From NCBI GenBank assembly GCA_963921935.1, contig OY998176.1, positions 169,690,445 to 169,754,444 on the forward strand: a stretch of DNA of 64,000 nt, written 5' to 3'. Shown piece after piece: positions 53,995 to 64,000 of the stretch. Under the pieces are notes generated by a model, which was not told the DNA's origin, searched no databases, and was given only the letters and a program-made list of their open reading frames with translations. Every line of letters starts with the position of its first letter. Position 1 is the stretch's first letter. The translations under genes were made by a program, and so were the position numbers. The DNA is from Galeruca laticollis (Eukaryota; Arthropoda; Insecta; Coleoptera; Chrysomelidae).

Positions 53995-54390
53995 TTGCCG
54001 TCCTAAGCCCAAAGGGCGTATCTCAATTTTTTACGAATTTCAGATTTTACTTGCTAAGACTCCTTTATAACCATCTATTAATTTTATTAAGAAATTTTGC
54101 CAGATCTCATCGTACTAAGCCTTCAAAAACATTAGTAAAAATAGACGTATATCCAAAACCACCGAAAATCCCAAGCTATTTAGACGTAACTCAGTCGTGA
54201 TAAGCGAAATGGGCGCATCTCTGATATATGTCTTATTTGCGTAGGATATTTTACTGGTTGCATAAACATCTGGAGTACATGGCCGAGAATGTTAGCAGTT
54301 AGTCTTTCTGTTTACAAGTTTGCAGTAAAGTTTTGTTCCTGTAGACTGTAGACGAATAACATTAATTGGGTTTTAGTGTGATATAATTAG

Positions 54391-54615
54391 GTAAGTGTTG
54401 ACAGATCTCACTATATTATGATGCAATTTTAATGATTTGTCAATTTTAGTAAATTTGTTATTTTGTACCACTAAGACATAACCTAAAAAATAAATTTGAT
54501 TTTTTTTATGTAGTTACAGGTCCGCACTTAGGTAGCAAATACGCCTCTAAAATATTATGTAGACTACTTACACTAGTATTATTAGTGTTGTACCATTTTC
54601 CACTTTCTATTTCAG
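54391..54615 (+). other. Likely 5' UTR intron of the DNC-type transposase gene (first unit)
   Basis: A perfect donor ATTAG|GTAAGTGTTG and a pyrimidine-rich acceptor TTTCTATTTCAG|ATTTG lie 10 bases before the Met codon at 54625. The stretch between has no frame. Confidence 0.6.
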
Positions 54616-54624
54616 ATTTGAGCA

Positions 54625-55961
54625 ATGGAGGAATCTCGAGGAAAGAAAATGTTGATGTTAGCTTTAAACCAGCAAACAAAGGAACGTTTTAAAACAATTA
54701 AAGACAAAGTACCCAATACATCTTCTTCAGATAATGATCCAGATTACATTCCAAGTGATGATAATGATAGCGAGCATGGTTCATGCCATAACCAAGAGGT
54801 ATCGGACGAAGAAATTTTGACCTTGCCAGAATCCAGTGCGGGAGTATCCTCAACTATGAAAGAAAGTAATAGTAATACAAATCAGTGCGCTAATATTACT
54901 GCAGGGGTAGCTGTGAGTTCAGATAATTCTATTAATAATAATATATCTGTAACTAATGAAAATGAACTAACGAAAAAAGGGACAATTCGGAAAAGGAAAC
55001 GGTACGCGTTATCTGTGAAAGAAAGGAAGAAACAAAAATCTGCCGCACTAGCCCAACTTCATGGTATTTTGAAAGAATCGTGCAAAGGAAATTGTAAAAA
55101 GGGGTGTAAGAAAGTAATACCAGAACAGCAACGAATAATTATCAATTCTGAATATTGGGGAATGCCAAAAAAAGAACAAAAATCATTCATGCTTCATCAT
55201 ACATCAACCTTACCCATAAAGCAACGAACAACGGCATACATCGAAAATCACCGAAAACAAAAATCATTTAGATATTCGTTAAAAGATGAGAATGGCTATT
55301 TACAAAAAGTGTGTAAAGTTTTTTTTAACTACCTTAGGATTTAAAAAAAATAACGATAATGTATTACGTAATATAATGCGACGTCCTAAGAACCACATGG
55401 TAGCTTTTGAAGATGGAAGAAATAGAGTTTAGCCACATAATAAAATGGACGACGAAGTGATACGTACCCATATATTATCGTTCAACCCGACTGTCTCTCA
55501 CTATCGTCGAGAACACGCGCTCATCCGTATGTATCTTCTTAGTGACTTAAACTTTACAACCATGTTTGCAGATTTTGTGGCAAAAAATTCAAATTTCAAA
55601 TGCTCTTATGAAAAATATAGGACAGTCGCCAAAGAACTCAATATTTCAAATGTTAAATTAGGTCACGAGAAGTGTGAGTTATGCGAGGAGCTCACGCTAC
55701 ATGACCCAAATCACTCAAAAGAAAATCTGAATCCAGATTGCGATATTTGCAGTAAGTGGAAGGTGCACATTGACAAAGCCACGAAAGCCCGAGGAAAATA
55801 CAGAGAAGATGCGGTAAAAACTGAAGATTTGGTAAAGTATTCTACTGCGCCGATCTTGAAAAGGTAATAATGTTACCAAGATTGGAGGCGTTTAAAAGTG
55901 CCGTTTCTACCAACAGAATAACAGTGTATAATGAGAGCTTTGTACCAATTGGTAAAAAGCA
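54625..55961 (+). pseudogene. DNC..QNKN-type transposase, N-terminal two-thirds (first unit)
   Basis: The Met at 54625 opens an acidic, Ser-rich region (SSSDNDPDYIPSDDND), a basic stretch (TIRKRKRYALSVKERKKQKS), and a Cys cluster (CKGNCKKGCKK). Then comes the core: YLQKVCKVFF at 55320, where loss of one T in a T-run shifts the frame, an internal TAG after AFEDGRNRV, and SFNPTVSHYRREHALIRMYL to KLGHEKCELCEE..CDICSKWKVH, a C-x2-C..C-x2-C pair that may bind zinc. The last 100 bases after YSTAP are again frame-shifted (DLEKVIMLPRLEAF) and then cut by the junction at 55961. The catalytic DNC motif lies beyond it, so this copy lacks it. Confidence 0.8.
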
Positions 55962-58192
55962 CATGGCCTGAATTTTAACATGTTTCTCGTTTAGTTATTG
56001 AGCAGAACAATAATAATTGTAACAATGTTTTTTATTTATTCAGCAACTTTCTGTTTACCTGATTTGTAAGTATTCACCTATCAATTTTTTCAAAGTTATA
56101 ACCTCACTTTCACAACTCATATTTCTGTACTTTCAACTGAGTATTTATTTTCAGGAAGCACTGAAGATGACGAAAGTCGAAAGCGCTTCGCAATAAAGAA
56201 AATTTATACACTTAAATACAAAACTACACTCTATTTATTTATTACAAATATATTATTATGGAATATTGTCGTGTGTGTGTGTAGAGTTGAGTACATTTAA
56301 ATTTCTTTAAACAAGTGATGAATGCTGTAAAAACCATGCTTATACTTAACCTGAACTTTGATATGTCTTATCAGAACTTCTAAATCAAAAGTAATTGACA
56401 TAAACTTTTTAAAACGGCAATAAAAGCAAGTTCTAGAACAAAATAGATCACTACGAACATATCCTACATTCCACAAAAATATCAATAGTAAATAATTTAT
56501 TTTACAAAAAAAAATTGACAAAGAACAATCAAAAAAATTTAGCAGTACAATCAAAACAAAATGTGAAAAGCTCGCTTAAAAAAACGAACATTCAGTAAAT
56601 AAATCAAAATTCAACAATGCCAAATATAAGCATCAGACAGCTGAGAATGTCATAAAAAAAATATCAAATCAATTGGAAAAAGCATATAGAAGGTTTGATT
56701 ATAAACAGTTGTGAAAACCCCCTGTACATTAGATTTGAAAAGTAGAATAAGGCAATCATTCAAAGTGAATGATAAAATATCGCGTCTGCATCGCAAGTGT
56801 TGTGAGAAAAGTTGGTTGCTACGGTTTTGGAAGTTTGTTAGAAGAGAATTTTTTGAAAGACGTCAAATTGAATAGAAAAATAAGATTGGACTTTTTTTTT
56901 CTTAAACGATATAAGAGAGCATAGGAAAATAAAAATAAAAGGAAACTGAGAATATACAACAGAAGTGATCCATCTATTAGTAGTATTTACCAAGGTGATA
57001 AGCAAAAACTATAAAACACCCTTGAAGAAAATCTCCCTGGAGCAGACACATATCAAAAGGTACTTATACAGAAACATTTACAAGTGTGTTATGTAGTTTG
57101 GAAAGTCGTTTGCAACTACCAAATACTTTTAAAAGAAAATTTAACTTAAATAAATCTACTGAACTGTCAATCCTATAAGATAAACTTCAAATTTCAATTC
57201 TACAAACTCAGTGATTATATAACCACATTAAAAACTTTATACAGTCCATAATTTAGTTAATAGTTTATTTCAATTTATCAGTTATTAGTTTATTTCAATT
57301 TTATCACAAGACACATATAAATACTGAATGTTATATACATAATATCGAACTGAAATTTCATAAAATATTGACAGATATTATTGATGTATATTCTTGGTGA
57401 ATAAGATGTGCCTAGTACACCTGTAGCGTGAAGATAAGTCAAATTTTATGAAATTTTCAGACTATACACTTTAAAACATTCGATAAGTTGTTTGATACAA
57501 TAATTTAGTAATCGCAGTATAGGTATTGATATATAAACTTTGAAAAATTTACATTCAATGTTTTTTGCAAGTTAATTTTGAATAAAAGAAAAAAATTTAT
57601 GGAATCTTTGCAAATTTTTTTAAACACAATATCTTTGTTACGTTCAAAATTAGAAATTTATAACTAGCTTTCAAGAATTCTCCCTGTGGATTAAGAGAAT
57701 TTCATGCATAAAAAGGGTAAGATATTACAAAATGGAGGTTCAAGTGTCTAGCCAGGGCAAATCTGTAGTTGTGATCTTACTCAATAAACAATAAATTAAT
57801 GTATCAGTCATCAGTATATCATAACAATATATACCGACAAAACTACCTAAAACGAGAGTACCTGTATCTAAACTTGGAGTACAGCTAGGAGGCTGGAAAT
57901 TGGACATTTACAGACGTGGGCATTTTGTATTAGGAGCTTTCAGCGTGGTGTTTTTTGTGGAGGTGTACTTGTGTCACTCGGCAACCGCCGTTGCCTGTGA
58001 TCGTATATTGTGTATGTGAATTCGCCGCGTATTGTAATTTAAACCGTTTAATACGTTTTGCGTATCCTAGTTCTGTATTACCTACGTTCATATGGTTCTG
58101 AATAGAAATTAATTTTGCTTTTTAGTGGTGCTGCTGCCTCCATTAACGAATTAGTAGTATTCAATTTATTATTTTCGTTGGAAAATACAGTA
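55962..58192. other. Penelope-like 3' end (to about 56257) and gene-free DNA (second unit)
   Basis: Repeat of 49800-52030. The first 300 bases are the 3' UTR and terminal repeat of the plus-strand Penelope-like fragment. The rest has no recognised feature. Confidence 0.6.
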
Positions 58193-59440
58193 TCCGCCAA
58201 AATAAACAGTACCGAAAATAAACATTAATTTTTAATTTCTGTAATGTAAGTGTTCAAAATGTTCACCATTTCGACGCAAACAAGCTTCATATCGATTTTG
58301 TGAGTCAATAAACATATTTATAAAAAGTGGTTGATGTAACTGCCGAAAAATATTTTGTATTCTTACCCGTAGTTCGGCAATATTCGCCGGCGGATTGTCC
58401 GAGTGAAATATTTTGTTCTTCATTATGCACCAAATGTATGCGTCAGGTGGCGTCAGATCAGATGAATGAGACGGATATTCGAAGTCAGTTCCCCGAGAAA
58501 TTATTCTATTATCGAAATGCTGACGGAGTAAGTCTAAGGTGCGCACAGCTGCATGGCTCGTTGCACCATCTTGTTGGAACCATTGTGTGCGAAACTGTAG
58601 ATTTCGTGCACGGCAAAAGTTATTAAGATCTCTCACAAAAGGTATAATAATTTTCTCTCTATAACGCTCTTGATTGACAGTAAGTGGATTCTGATTATCA
58701 TCTTCAACGAAATAAGGACCAATCATTCCATGACCAGATACCGCGCACCAAACGGTGAATCTAAGACTGTGGAGTGGTTTCTCTACAATGACATCAGGAC
58801 GTTCAAATCCAAGGAATCTGGTTGTTTGTCGATTAATATAGCCGCTAAGATGAACGTGACTCTCGTCTGAAAATTAAACTCAACATGCGACCACAGTAAA
58901 TTTCTCTTGCACGTTTGTCCGCAGCATTTAGTCGTTGTCCAATTCGAATACGGTATGGATAACCACCAATTGATTTGAACATGCGACGTAAAGACGTTTC
59001 ACTAATGTTGAGTTTACATACAGTTCTTACAAGATTTCTTTGAGGTGATTGCACAACACCTTCATTTTCGTTAGTGCATACTGTTTTTCGACGACCTGAA
59101 GAACATTTACGTTGACACAATACACTACCAGTGCGACGAAATTTTTCAACAACAGCTAACATCACACTGTTACTAGGAGCTGCTTTATTAAATTTTTGTT
59201 GATAATTTATTGACACCTGTTCTAAGCTTGGACCATCATTACGACCTTTTCCGTATGAACGAAAATAATGCTCTACCAAAAAAACTTTTTCTTCCGTTGT
59301 TAGAACCATTTTTAAATCAAATTTCACAGCAGCGTACTATTAATATATCAACTAATGACAATTAAGTCAAATATGACAAATCCATATTACATAAACAACT
59401 CCACAGCACTCTCTGTTTCGGTACTGTTTATTTTGGCGGA
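58193..59440 (-). mobile_element. DD41D Tc1/mariner-type transposon (second unit)
   Basis: Same TIRs and TA borders as at 52031. It differs by three substitutions that I noticed (58223, 58472, 59112). Confidence 0.9.
58232..59327 (-). pseudogene. DD41D mariner-type transposase (second unit)
   Basis: The two frames, 59327-58845 and 58726-58232 (the latter open upstream to FSDESHV), are translated identically to the first unit. The frame break near 58877 is shared, so it predates the duplication. Confidence 0.88.
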
Positions 59441-59551
59441 TACCGTACTTTGACAACTAAATGGCACATCAAAAATTTCTATTTATCCTGTTTTATATTT
59501 AAATTTAAGTAGAAATAAATAATCTAAGATTTTTCACAATATCGATATTCA

Positions 59552-59702
59552 AGCCATAATACGGGCACAAATGGAAGTTGTTCGCTTATTTCATGAACAA
59601 TTTCCAAATTTACCAATTATATCCCAAGGGACAATTAGAAATGTAAAGCACTTTCGCGAGCTTGGCCATACTGGTCATGTCTTTCTTGATAAACAATTTT
59701 GC
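59552..59702 (+). pseudogene. Mariner-type HTH remnant (second unit)
   Basis: Copy of 53390-53540, unchanged in the parts compared. Confidence 0.5.
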
Positions 59703-59981
59703 TTATTCTGAAACCCCATAGAATTCTAGTGTTTCAAAAACCGCCTCATTTCATAGCCATTTTTATGAAAACCGTATGAATTTTCGCACTAAGTTCGAAA
59801 ATATGGTATTAACCTAGTGAGCGACGTTTACGATGTACCAAGTAACTGTCAACTTTTATCAATAATTTTAAAATTGCCATCTTTTAAGAAATATTTGACA
59901 ACAATGTTGACTATTCAGGAATTATAATCACTATCAAAAATAACAATACAGAATAATAATGTAAGAAACACTAAGTAAACA

Positions 59982-60156
59982 AAAACATCTTTTCAATATA
60001 TCCTCCTCGAGCTTCAAAATATCTATCAATTCTTTTTCTAAATTCTTTCTTAGTATTTCACAGCATTTCTGGTGTAATTTCGTTAATGGCATCAATGATA
60101 GCTCGATTCAAGTCTTCATTATTATGGTTTAAATTATTTGCGTAAACTTTTAAGTA
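59982..60156 (-). pseudogene. Mariner-type transposase C-terminus (second unit), 3' half of a split gene
   Basis: Same sequence as 53820-53994. Here its partner survives: removing the 60157-63446 element and one AGTA joins minus-strand DFFL(stop)GY at 63447-63470 to LKVYANN here, restoring the family's DFFLWGYLK..VY order except for a W-to-stop change. Confidence 0.85.
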
Positions 60157-60552
60157 TTGCCGTCCTAAGCCCAAAGGGCGTATCTCAATTTTTTACGAAT
60201 TTCAGATTTTACTTGCTAAGACTCCTTTATAACCATCTATTAATTTTATTAAGAAATTTTGCCAGATCTCATCGTACTAAGCCTTCAAAAACATTAGTAA
60301 AAATAGACGTATATCCAAAACCACCGAAAATCCCAAGCTATTTAGACGTAACTCAGTCGTGATAAGCGAAATGGGCGCATCTCTGATATATGTCTTATTT
60401 GCGTAGGATATTTTACTGGTTGCATAAACATCTGGAGTACATGGCCGAGAATGTTAGCAGTTAGTCTTTCTGTTTACAAGTTTGCAGTAAAGTTTTGTTC
60501 CTGTAGACTGTAGACGAATAACATTAATTGGGTTTTAGTGTGATATAATTAG

Positions 60553-60777
60553 GTAAGTGTTGACAGATCTCACTATATTATGATGCAATTTTAATGATTT
60601 GTCAATTTTAGTAAATTTGTTATTTTGTACCACTAAGACATAACCTAAAAAATAAATTTGATTTTTTTTATGTAGTTACAGGTCCGCACTTAGGTAGCAA
60701 ATACGCCTCTAAAATATTATGTAGACTACTTACACTAGTATTATTAGTGTTGTACCATTTTCCACTTTCTATTTCAG
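60553..60777 (+). other. Likely 5' UTR intron of the DNC-type transposase gene (second unit)
   Basis: Copy of 54391-54615 with the same GTAAGT donor and TTTCAG acceptor, 10 bases before the Met at 60787. Confidence 0.6.
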
Positions 60778-60786
60778 ATTTGAGCA

Positions 60787-62838
60787 ATGGAGGAATCTCG
60801 AGGAAAGAAAATGTTGATGTTAGCTTTAAACCAGCAAACAAAGGAACGTTTTAAAACAATTAAAGACAAAGTACCCAATACATCTTCTTCAGATAATGAT
60901 CCAGATTACATTCCAAGTGATGATAATGATAGCGAGCATGGTTCATGCCATAACCAAGAGGTATCGGACGAAGAAATTTTGACCTTGCCAGAATCCAGTG
61001 CGGGAGTATCCTCAACTATGAAAGAAAGTAATAGTAATACAAATCAGTGCGCTAATATTACTGCAGGGGTAGCTGTGAGTTCAGATAATTCTATTAATAA
61101 TAATATATCTGTAACTAATGAAAATGAACTAACGAAAAAAGGGACAATTCGGAAAAGGAAACGGTACGCGTTATCTGTGAAAGAAAGGAAGAAACAAAAA
61201 TCTGCCGCACTAGCCCAACTTCATGGTATTTTGAAAGAATCGTGCAAAGGAAATTGTAAAAAGGGGTGTAAGAAAGTAATACCAGAACAGCAACGAATAA
61301 TTATCAATTCTGAATATTGGGGAATGCCAAAAAAAGAACAAAAATCATTCATGCTTCATCATACATCAACCTTACCCATAAAGCAACGAACAACGGCATA
61401 CATCGAAAATCACCGAAAACAAAAATCATTTAGATATTCGTTAAAAGATGAGAATGGCTATTTACAAAAAGTGTGTAAAGTTTTTTTTAACTACCTTAGG
61501 ATTTAAAAAAAATAACGATAATGTATTACGTAATATAATGCGACGTCCTAAGAACCACATGGTAGCTTTTGAAGATGGAAGAAATAGAGTTTAGCCACAT
61601 AATAAAATGGACGACGAAGTGATACGTACCCATATATTATCGTTCAACCCGACTGTCTCTCACTATCGTCGAGAACACGCGCTCATCCGTATGTATCTTC
61701 TTAGTGACTTAAACTTTACAACCATGTTTGCAGATTTTGTGGCAAAAAATTCAAATTTCAAATGCTCTTATGAAAAATATAGGACAGTCGCCAAAGAACT
61801 CAATATTTCAAATGTTAAATTAGGTCACGAGAAGTGTGAGTTATGCGAGGAGCTCACGCTACATGACCCAAATCACTCAAAAGAAAATCTGAATCCAGAT
61901 TGCGATATTTGCAGTAAGTGGAAGGTGCACTTCGACAAAGCCACGAAAGCCCGAGGAAAATACAGAGAAGATGCGGTAAAAACTGAAGATTTGGTAAAGT
62001 ATTCTACTGCGCCGATCTTGAAAAGGTAATAATGTTACCAAGATTGGAGGCGTTTAAAAGTGCCGTTTCTACCAACAGAATAACAGTGTATAATGAGAGC
62101 TTTGTACCAATTGGTAAAAAGCAACCTAACTCCAATGTATTTGCTGCCCTCTGGCATGAAGCTTTATTTGGGCGAAACAAAGAGGAGCTAATAAGCACTT
62201 TTTATAGTTTTATTTTAACTAAGGGGGATGTGTCTCAGATGAAGATATGGTTAGACAACTGCACCGCCCAAAATAAAAATTGGGCGTTGTTTTCCTTTTT
62301 AATTTATATCGTTAATTCCAATAAAATAAATGCCGATGTGATTGAACTAAAATATTTTTAGCCGGGCCATACATTTATGGCAGCTGATTTGTTTCACCAT
62401 AAGGTTGAATTATCCATGAAACGAATGGGAAATAAGCTTTATGACTTTCCAGATTTTACACGTGCTGTGGAAGGGACATCGAAACATACTGACGTTTTGA
62501 GTATGGATCTGTCAAACTTTTACAAATGGGTTGATTATTCATCTCAGTACAAATGGAACAAGATAGTACCACGGCCATATATAAATGATATGGTTCATAT
62601 TGAACTTGAACGAAATTCGTTAAATATGAAATATAAGACACATTTTGATGGGGAATTTTTTGATATAAACTTCCTGAGAGCATCCGTAATAAAAAATATG
62701 AGGTTGGATCCACCATAACGCTGTAATCGGGAGGTTGGTATATCTTCTCAAAAGAAAATTTCGAAATTGAATAATTTAGGTAGCCTTATACCAAAAAATA
62801 GCCTACAATTTTGGGAAAATCTTCCATTATCAGATGGG
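60787..62838 (+). pseudogene. DNC..QNKN-type transposase, full length but with four defects
   Basis: Regions in order: acidic Ser-rich N-terminus; KRKR basic patch; Cys cluster; SFNPTVSHYRREHA; C-x2-C pair near 61845-61915; then IMLPRLEAFKSAVSTNRITV, ALWHEALFGRNKEELISTFY, the probable catalytic MKIWLDNCTAQNKNWALFSF (about 62250), KYF-stop-PGHTFMAADLFHHKVELS (about 62360-62415) and a C-terminal tail to about 62838. Defects: one T lost near 61480, TAG near 61593, a frameshift near 62012, and TAG at 62359 in place of the expected acidic codon. D-N plus QNKN and a late H-H motif suggest a DDE/RNase H-fold nuclease, but the second and third acids are not assigned. I know the family as common unnamed insect proteins (DUF7869-like, tentatively). 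Confidence 0.82.
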
Positions 62839-63423
62839 TAACATTTATGTTTGGATAACTTATTTTTTTTATATTACAAAACTGTTGGACTTTTACAAAG
62901 GAAAATTGTATGGTTTTGTTGTTTTATTATTTTTAGGGTAGAAAACTGTTTGCTTTTGTCGATATTTTTTAAGTGTATCACAATATATTAGATGAGCATT
63001 ATGTAACATGCGAATTCATGATTTAGTTTGAGTCGTTGGTGTCCGTGACTTTTGGATATTGTATTTTTTTCATTTTTACTAATGAAAATTTTGTGGTTTT
63101 ATTGTTTTTTTATGTATTGTATAAATATTTTACTAATATCCGTTATGTAAAATTGAGAAATAAATTTTGGTTCCACTCTTCATTATTACTACTTACTGTT
63201 CATTTGTCGGCGTATCTCATTGTAGTTGAATGAAAATCCTTAGCAAAATATGCGTATCTCAGTTTTTCAACTAAATATCGAAATATTTATTGAATCTAAT
63301 AAACTTCAAATATCGTTACCCTATGAAGATTTAAACGCCAAAAAAATATGTTCGGTCAAAATGTGTGCTGATTTAATTATTACAAAATGCTGAATATCTC
63401 AAAACTACCCAATATTGACTAAC
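62839..63423 (+). other. 3' UTR of the DNC-type transposon
   Basis: Non-coding, AT-rich sequence between the end of the transposase frame and the right TIR. It repeats the phrase GCGTATCTCA (about 63251), also present just inside the left TIR (60178), in the same orientation. Confidence 0.6.
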
Positions 63424-63446
63424 GCCCTTTGGGCTTAGGACGGCAG

Positions 63447-64000
63447 AGTAGCCCTATAAAAAAAATCTGAAATAGTTAAATCAGGGGATGGGGACGGAAA
63501 AAATATTGGTCCATAACGTCCCATCCATCGCCCAGAAAAATATTCATCCCGTTATCCTCTAATTAGCAAAGTCGAATGAGACGAACATCCATCATGTTGG
63601 AAGTACATTTACGCCTTTGCACCAAGGGAATATTTTCTGATTTTGGTTTTAAGAAGTTGTCCAGCAAACACAAGTAAACCTCCTGATTAAATGTATCTTC
63701 CAGAAAATACTGTCCGATTATTCGATCCGGTAAAACCGCACACCAAACAATATCTTTTTTAGAAAATTGACTACGACAGTTAATTCTGCAGCTCGCGTTT
63801 CCACTAGCCCAATATCGACAATTTTAGGAAGAAACAACTCCGTTTGTTGTAAACGTTGCTTCATCAGAAAACAAAATATTATTATGAAAGAATCGGCCAT
63901 GCATCAATCACCGCACAAAAGTCTAACCTGGTGTCATAATCACAATCTTGTGAGGTATGAATAAATTTCGGTTTGAATGGATCAAATATGTTTTGCTTAA
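63447..64000 (-). pseudogene. Mariner-type transposase, catalytic half, runs off the window
   Basis: Minus-strand residues, in several frames: EATFTTNG-type first-acid region (about 63860), DIVWCAVLPDRIIGQYFLED (about 63700-63760), LCLLDNFLKP, a decayed second-acid region (MMDVRLIRLC), a G..WDVMD..FFRPHPL stretch and DFFL-stop-GY at the insertion point. It is the 5' half of the gene whose C-terminus lies at 59982-60156. The second catalytic D has been lost (QRRKCTS where QQDGAPPH is expected). The N-terminus is beyond 64000. Confidence 0.72.

Larger units (their letters stand above)
49800..55961. repeat. Tandem duplication, first unit (6,162 bp)
   Basis: The unit repeats directly at 55962-62123 with a constant offset of 6,162 bases. 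I noticed only about ten substitutions (for example 50120, 51434-51435, 52061, 52310, 52950, 53318, 55769, 55771) and no indel. The left limit follows CA at 49798-49799. It contains the end of a Penelope-like element, unknown DNA, a DD41D transposon, mariner fragments and the 5' two-thirds of a DNC-type transposon. Confidence 0.97.
53995..55961 (+). mobile_element. DNC-type DNA transposon, 3'-truncated by the duplication junction (first unit)
   Basis: The left TIR (TTGCCGTCCTAAGCCCAAAG) begins at 53995 after AGTA. The element runs identically to the one at 60157 until 55961, where the second duplication unit begins inside its ORF. The right TIR is therefore missing from this copy. The ORF defects are the same in both copies, so decay came before duplication. 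Confidence 0.88.
55962..62123. repeat. Tandem duplication, second unit (6,162 bp)
   Basis: It begins with ATGGCCTGAATTTTAAC.. as at 49801. The first-unit/second-unit joint reads GGTAAAAAGCA|CATGGCC. The first side continues as AAAAAGCAACC at 62123 and the second side as ATACCACATGG at 49796. The two parents share only CA at the break, so the joint has 2 bp of microhomology. Confidence 0.97.
60157..63446 (+). mobile_element. DNC-type DNA transposon, complete 3,290-bp copy with TIRs and AGTA duplication
   Basis: TIRs: TTGCCGTCCTAAGCCCAAAG at the left and CTTTGGGCTTAGGACGGCAG at the right, exact over about 22 bp apart from the outermost base. AGTA stands on both sides (60153-60156 and 63447-63450). 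The insertion site inside a mariner transposase gene confirms the 4-bp duplication, because deleting the element plus one AGTA restores that gene's order. One spliced-leader gene fills it. Four-bp duplications are reported for Sola and Ginger superfamilies. I suspect a Sola-like element but cannot prove it. Confidence 0.9.

Noticed and set aside
49800..62123. The 6.2-kb direct repeats as LTRs of a giant retroelement
   Set aside because: The units are adjacent with no internal region, lack TG..CA ends, and break inside unrelated elements. They are a tandem duplication.
1..64000. CRISPR arrays, bacterial operons, tRNA or rRNA genes
   Set aside because: No regularly spaced repeats, no clustered short genes and no cloverleaf or rRNA-like sequence were seen. 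The content is eukaryotic.

Overview
This window looks like transposon-dense, AT-rich arthropod genomic DNA, most likely from an insect. The signs are eukaryotic splice sites inside transposase genes, no operons, and a mix of element families typical of insect genomes. I found no convincing host gene, no tRNA or rRNA, and no CRISPR. Nearly everything recognisable is a mobile element, usually broken and often nested in another.

Layout. 0.7-1.2 kb: a foldback inverted repeat. 1.9-3.7 kb: a Tigger/pogo element with an internal deletion. 3.7-4.5 kb: a copia gag remnant. 6.7-10 kb: a 5'-complete RTE retrotransposon whose first 95 nt fold like an HDV-type ribozyme. 10.4-15 kb: a BEL/Pao gag scrap, then a pogo-like element split by a Tc1/mariner-type element with DD82E spacing (Sailor-like). 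16.7-20.5 kb: BEL/Pao pol (minus). 21.1-22.6 kb: a Harbinger transposase. 23.5-24.9 kb: a Crypton tyrosine recombinase. 27.8-30.4 kb: an RTE (minus). 30.6-33.9 kb: a Ty3/Gypsy remnant interrupted by a third RTE (with a second ribozyme-like leader), a pogo-like end and a mariner-type end. 36.4-40.5 kb: small hairpin and TIR elements and a Penelope-like inverted pair.

41.8-50.1 kb is a nest: a minus-strand Penelope-like element with RT and GIY-YIG domains carries a 4.5 kb Ty3/Gypsy element, flanked by a 4-bp ATAT duplication. That Gypsy element has a SAP-domain and coiled-coil gag, lacks protease, RT and most of RNase H, and has after its integrase a relic reading frame resembling a TARG1/OARD1-type macrodomain followed by a CCCH-like zinc finger. 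I consider this the most unusual content of the window.

49.8-62.1 kb is a direct tandem duplication of 6,162 bp at about 99.8% identity. Each unit carries a DD41D mariner-type element and the start of a larger DNA transposon. Only the second copy is followed by the rest of that transposon, which is 3,290 bp with TIRs and a 4-bp AGTA duplication, encodes a DNC..QNKN-type protein, and sits inside an older mariner-type transposase gene.

The elements do not form a pathway. They record successive insertions: old BEL/Pao, Gypsy and mariner hosts, then RTE, Sailor, Gypsy and DNC-type insertions, then the segmental tandem duplication.
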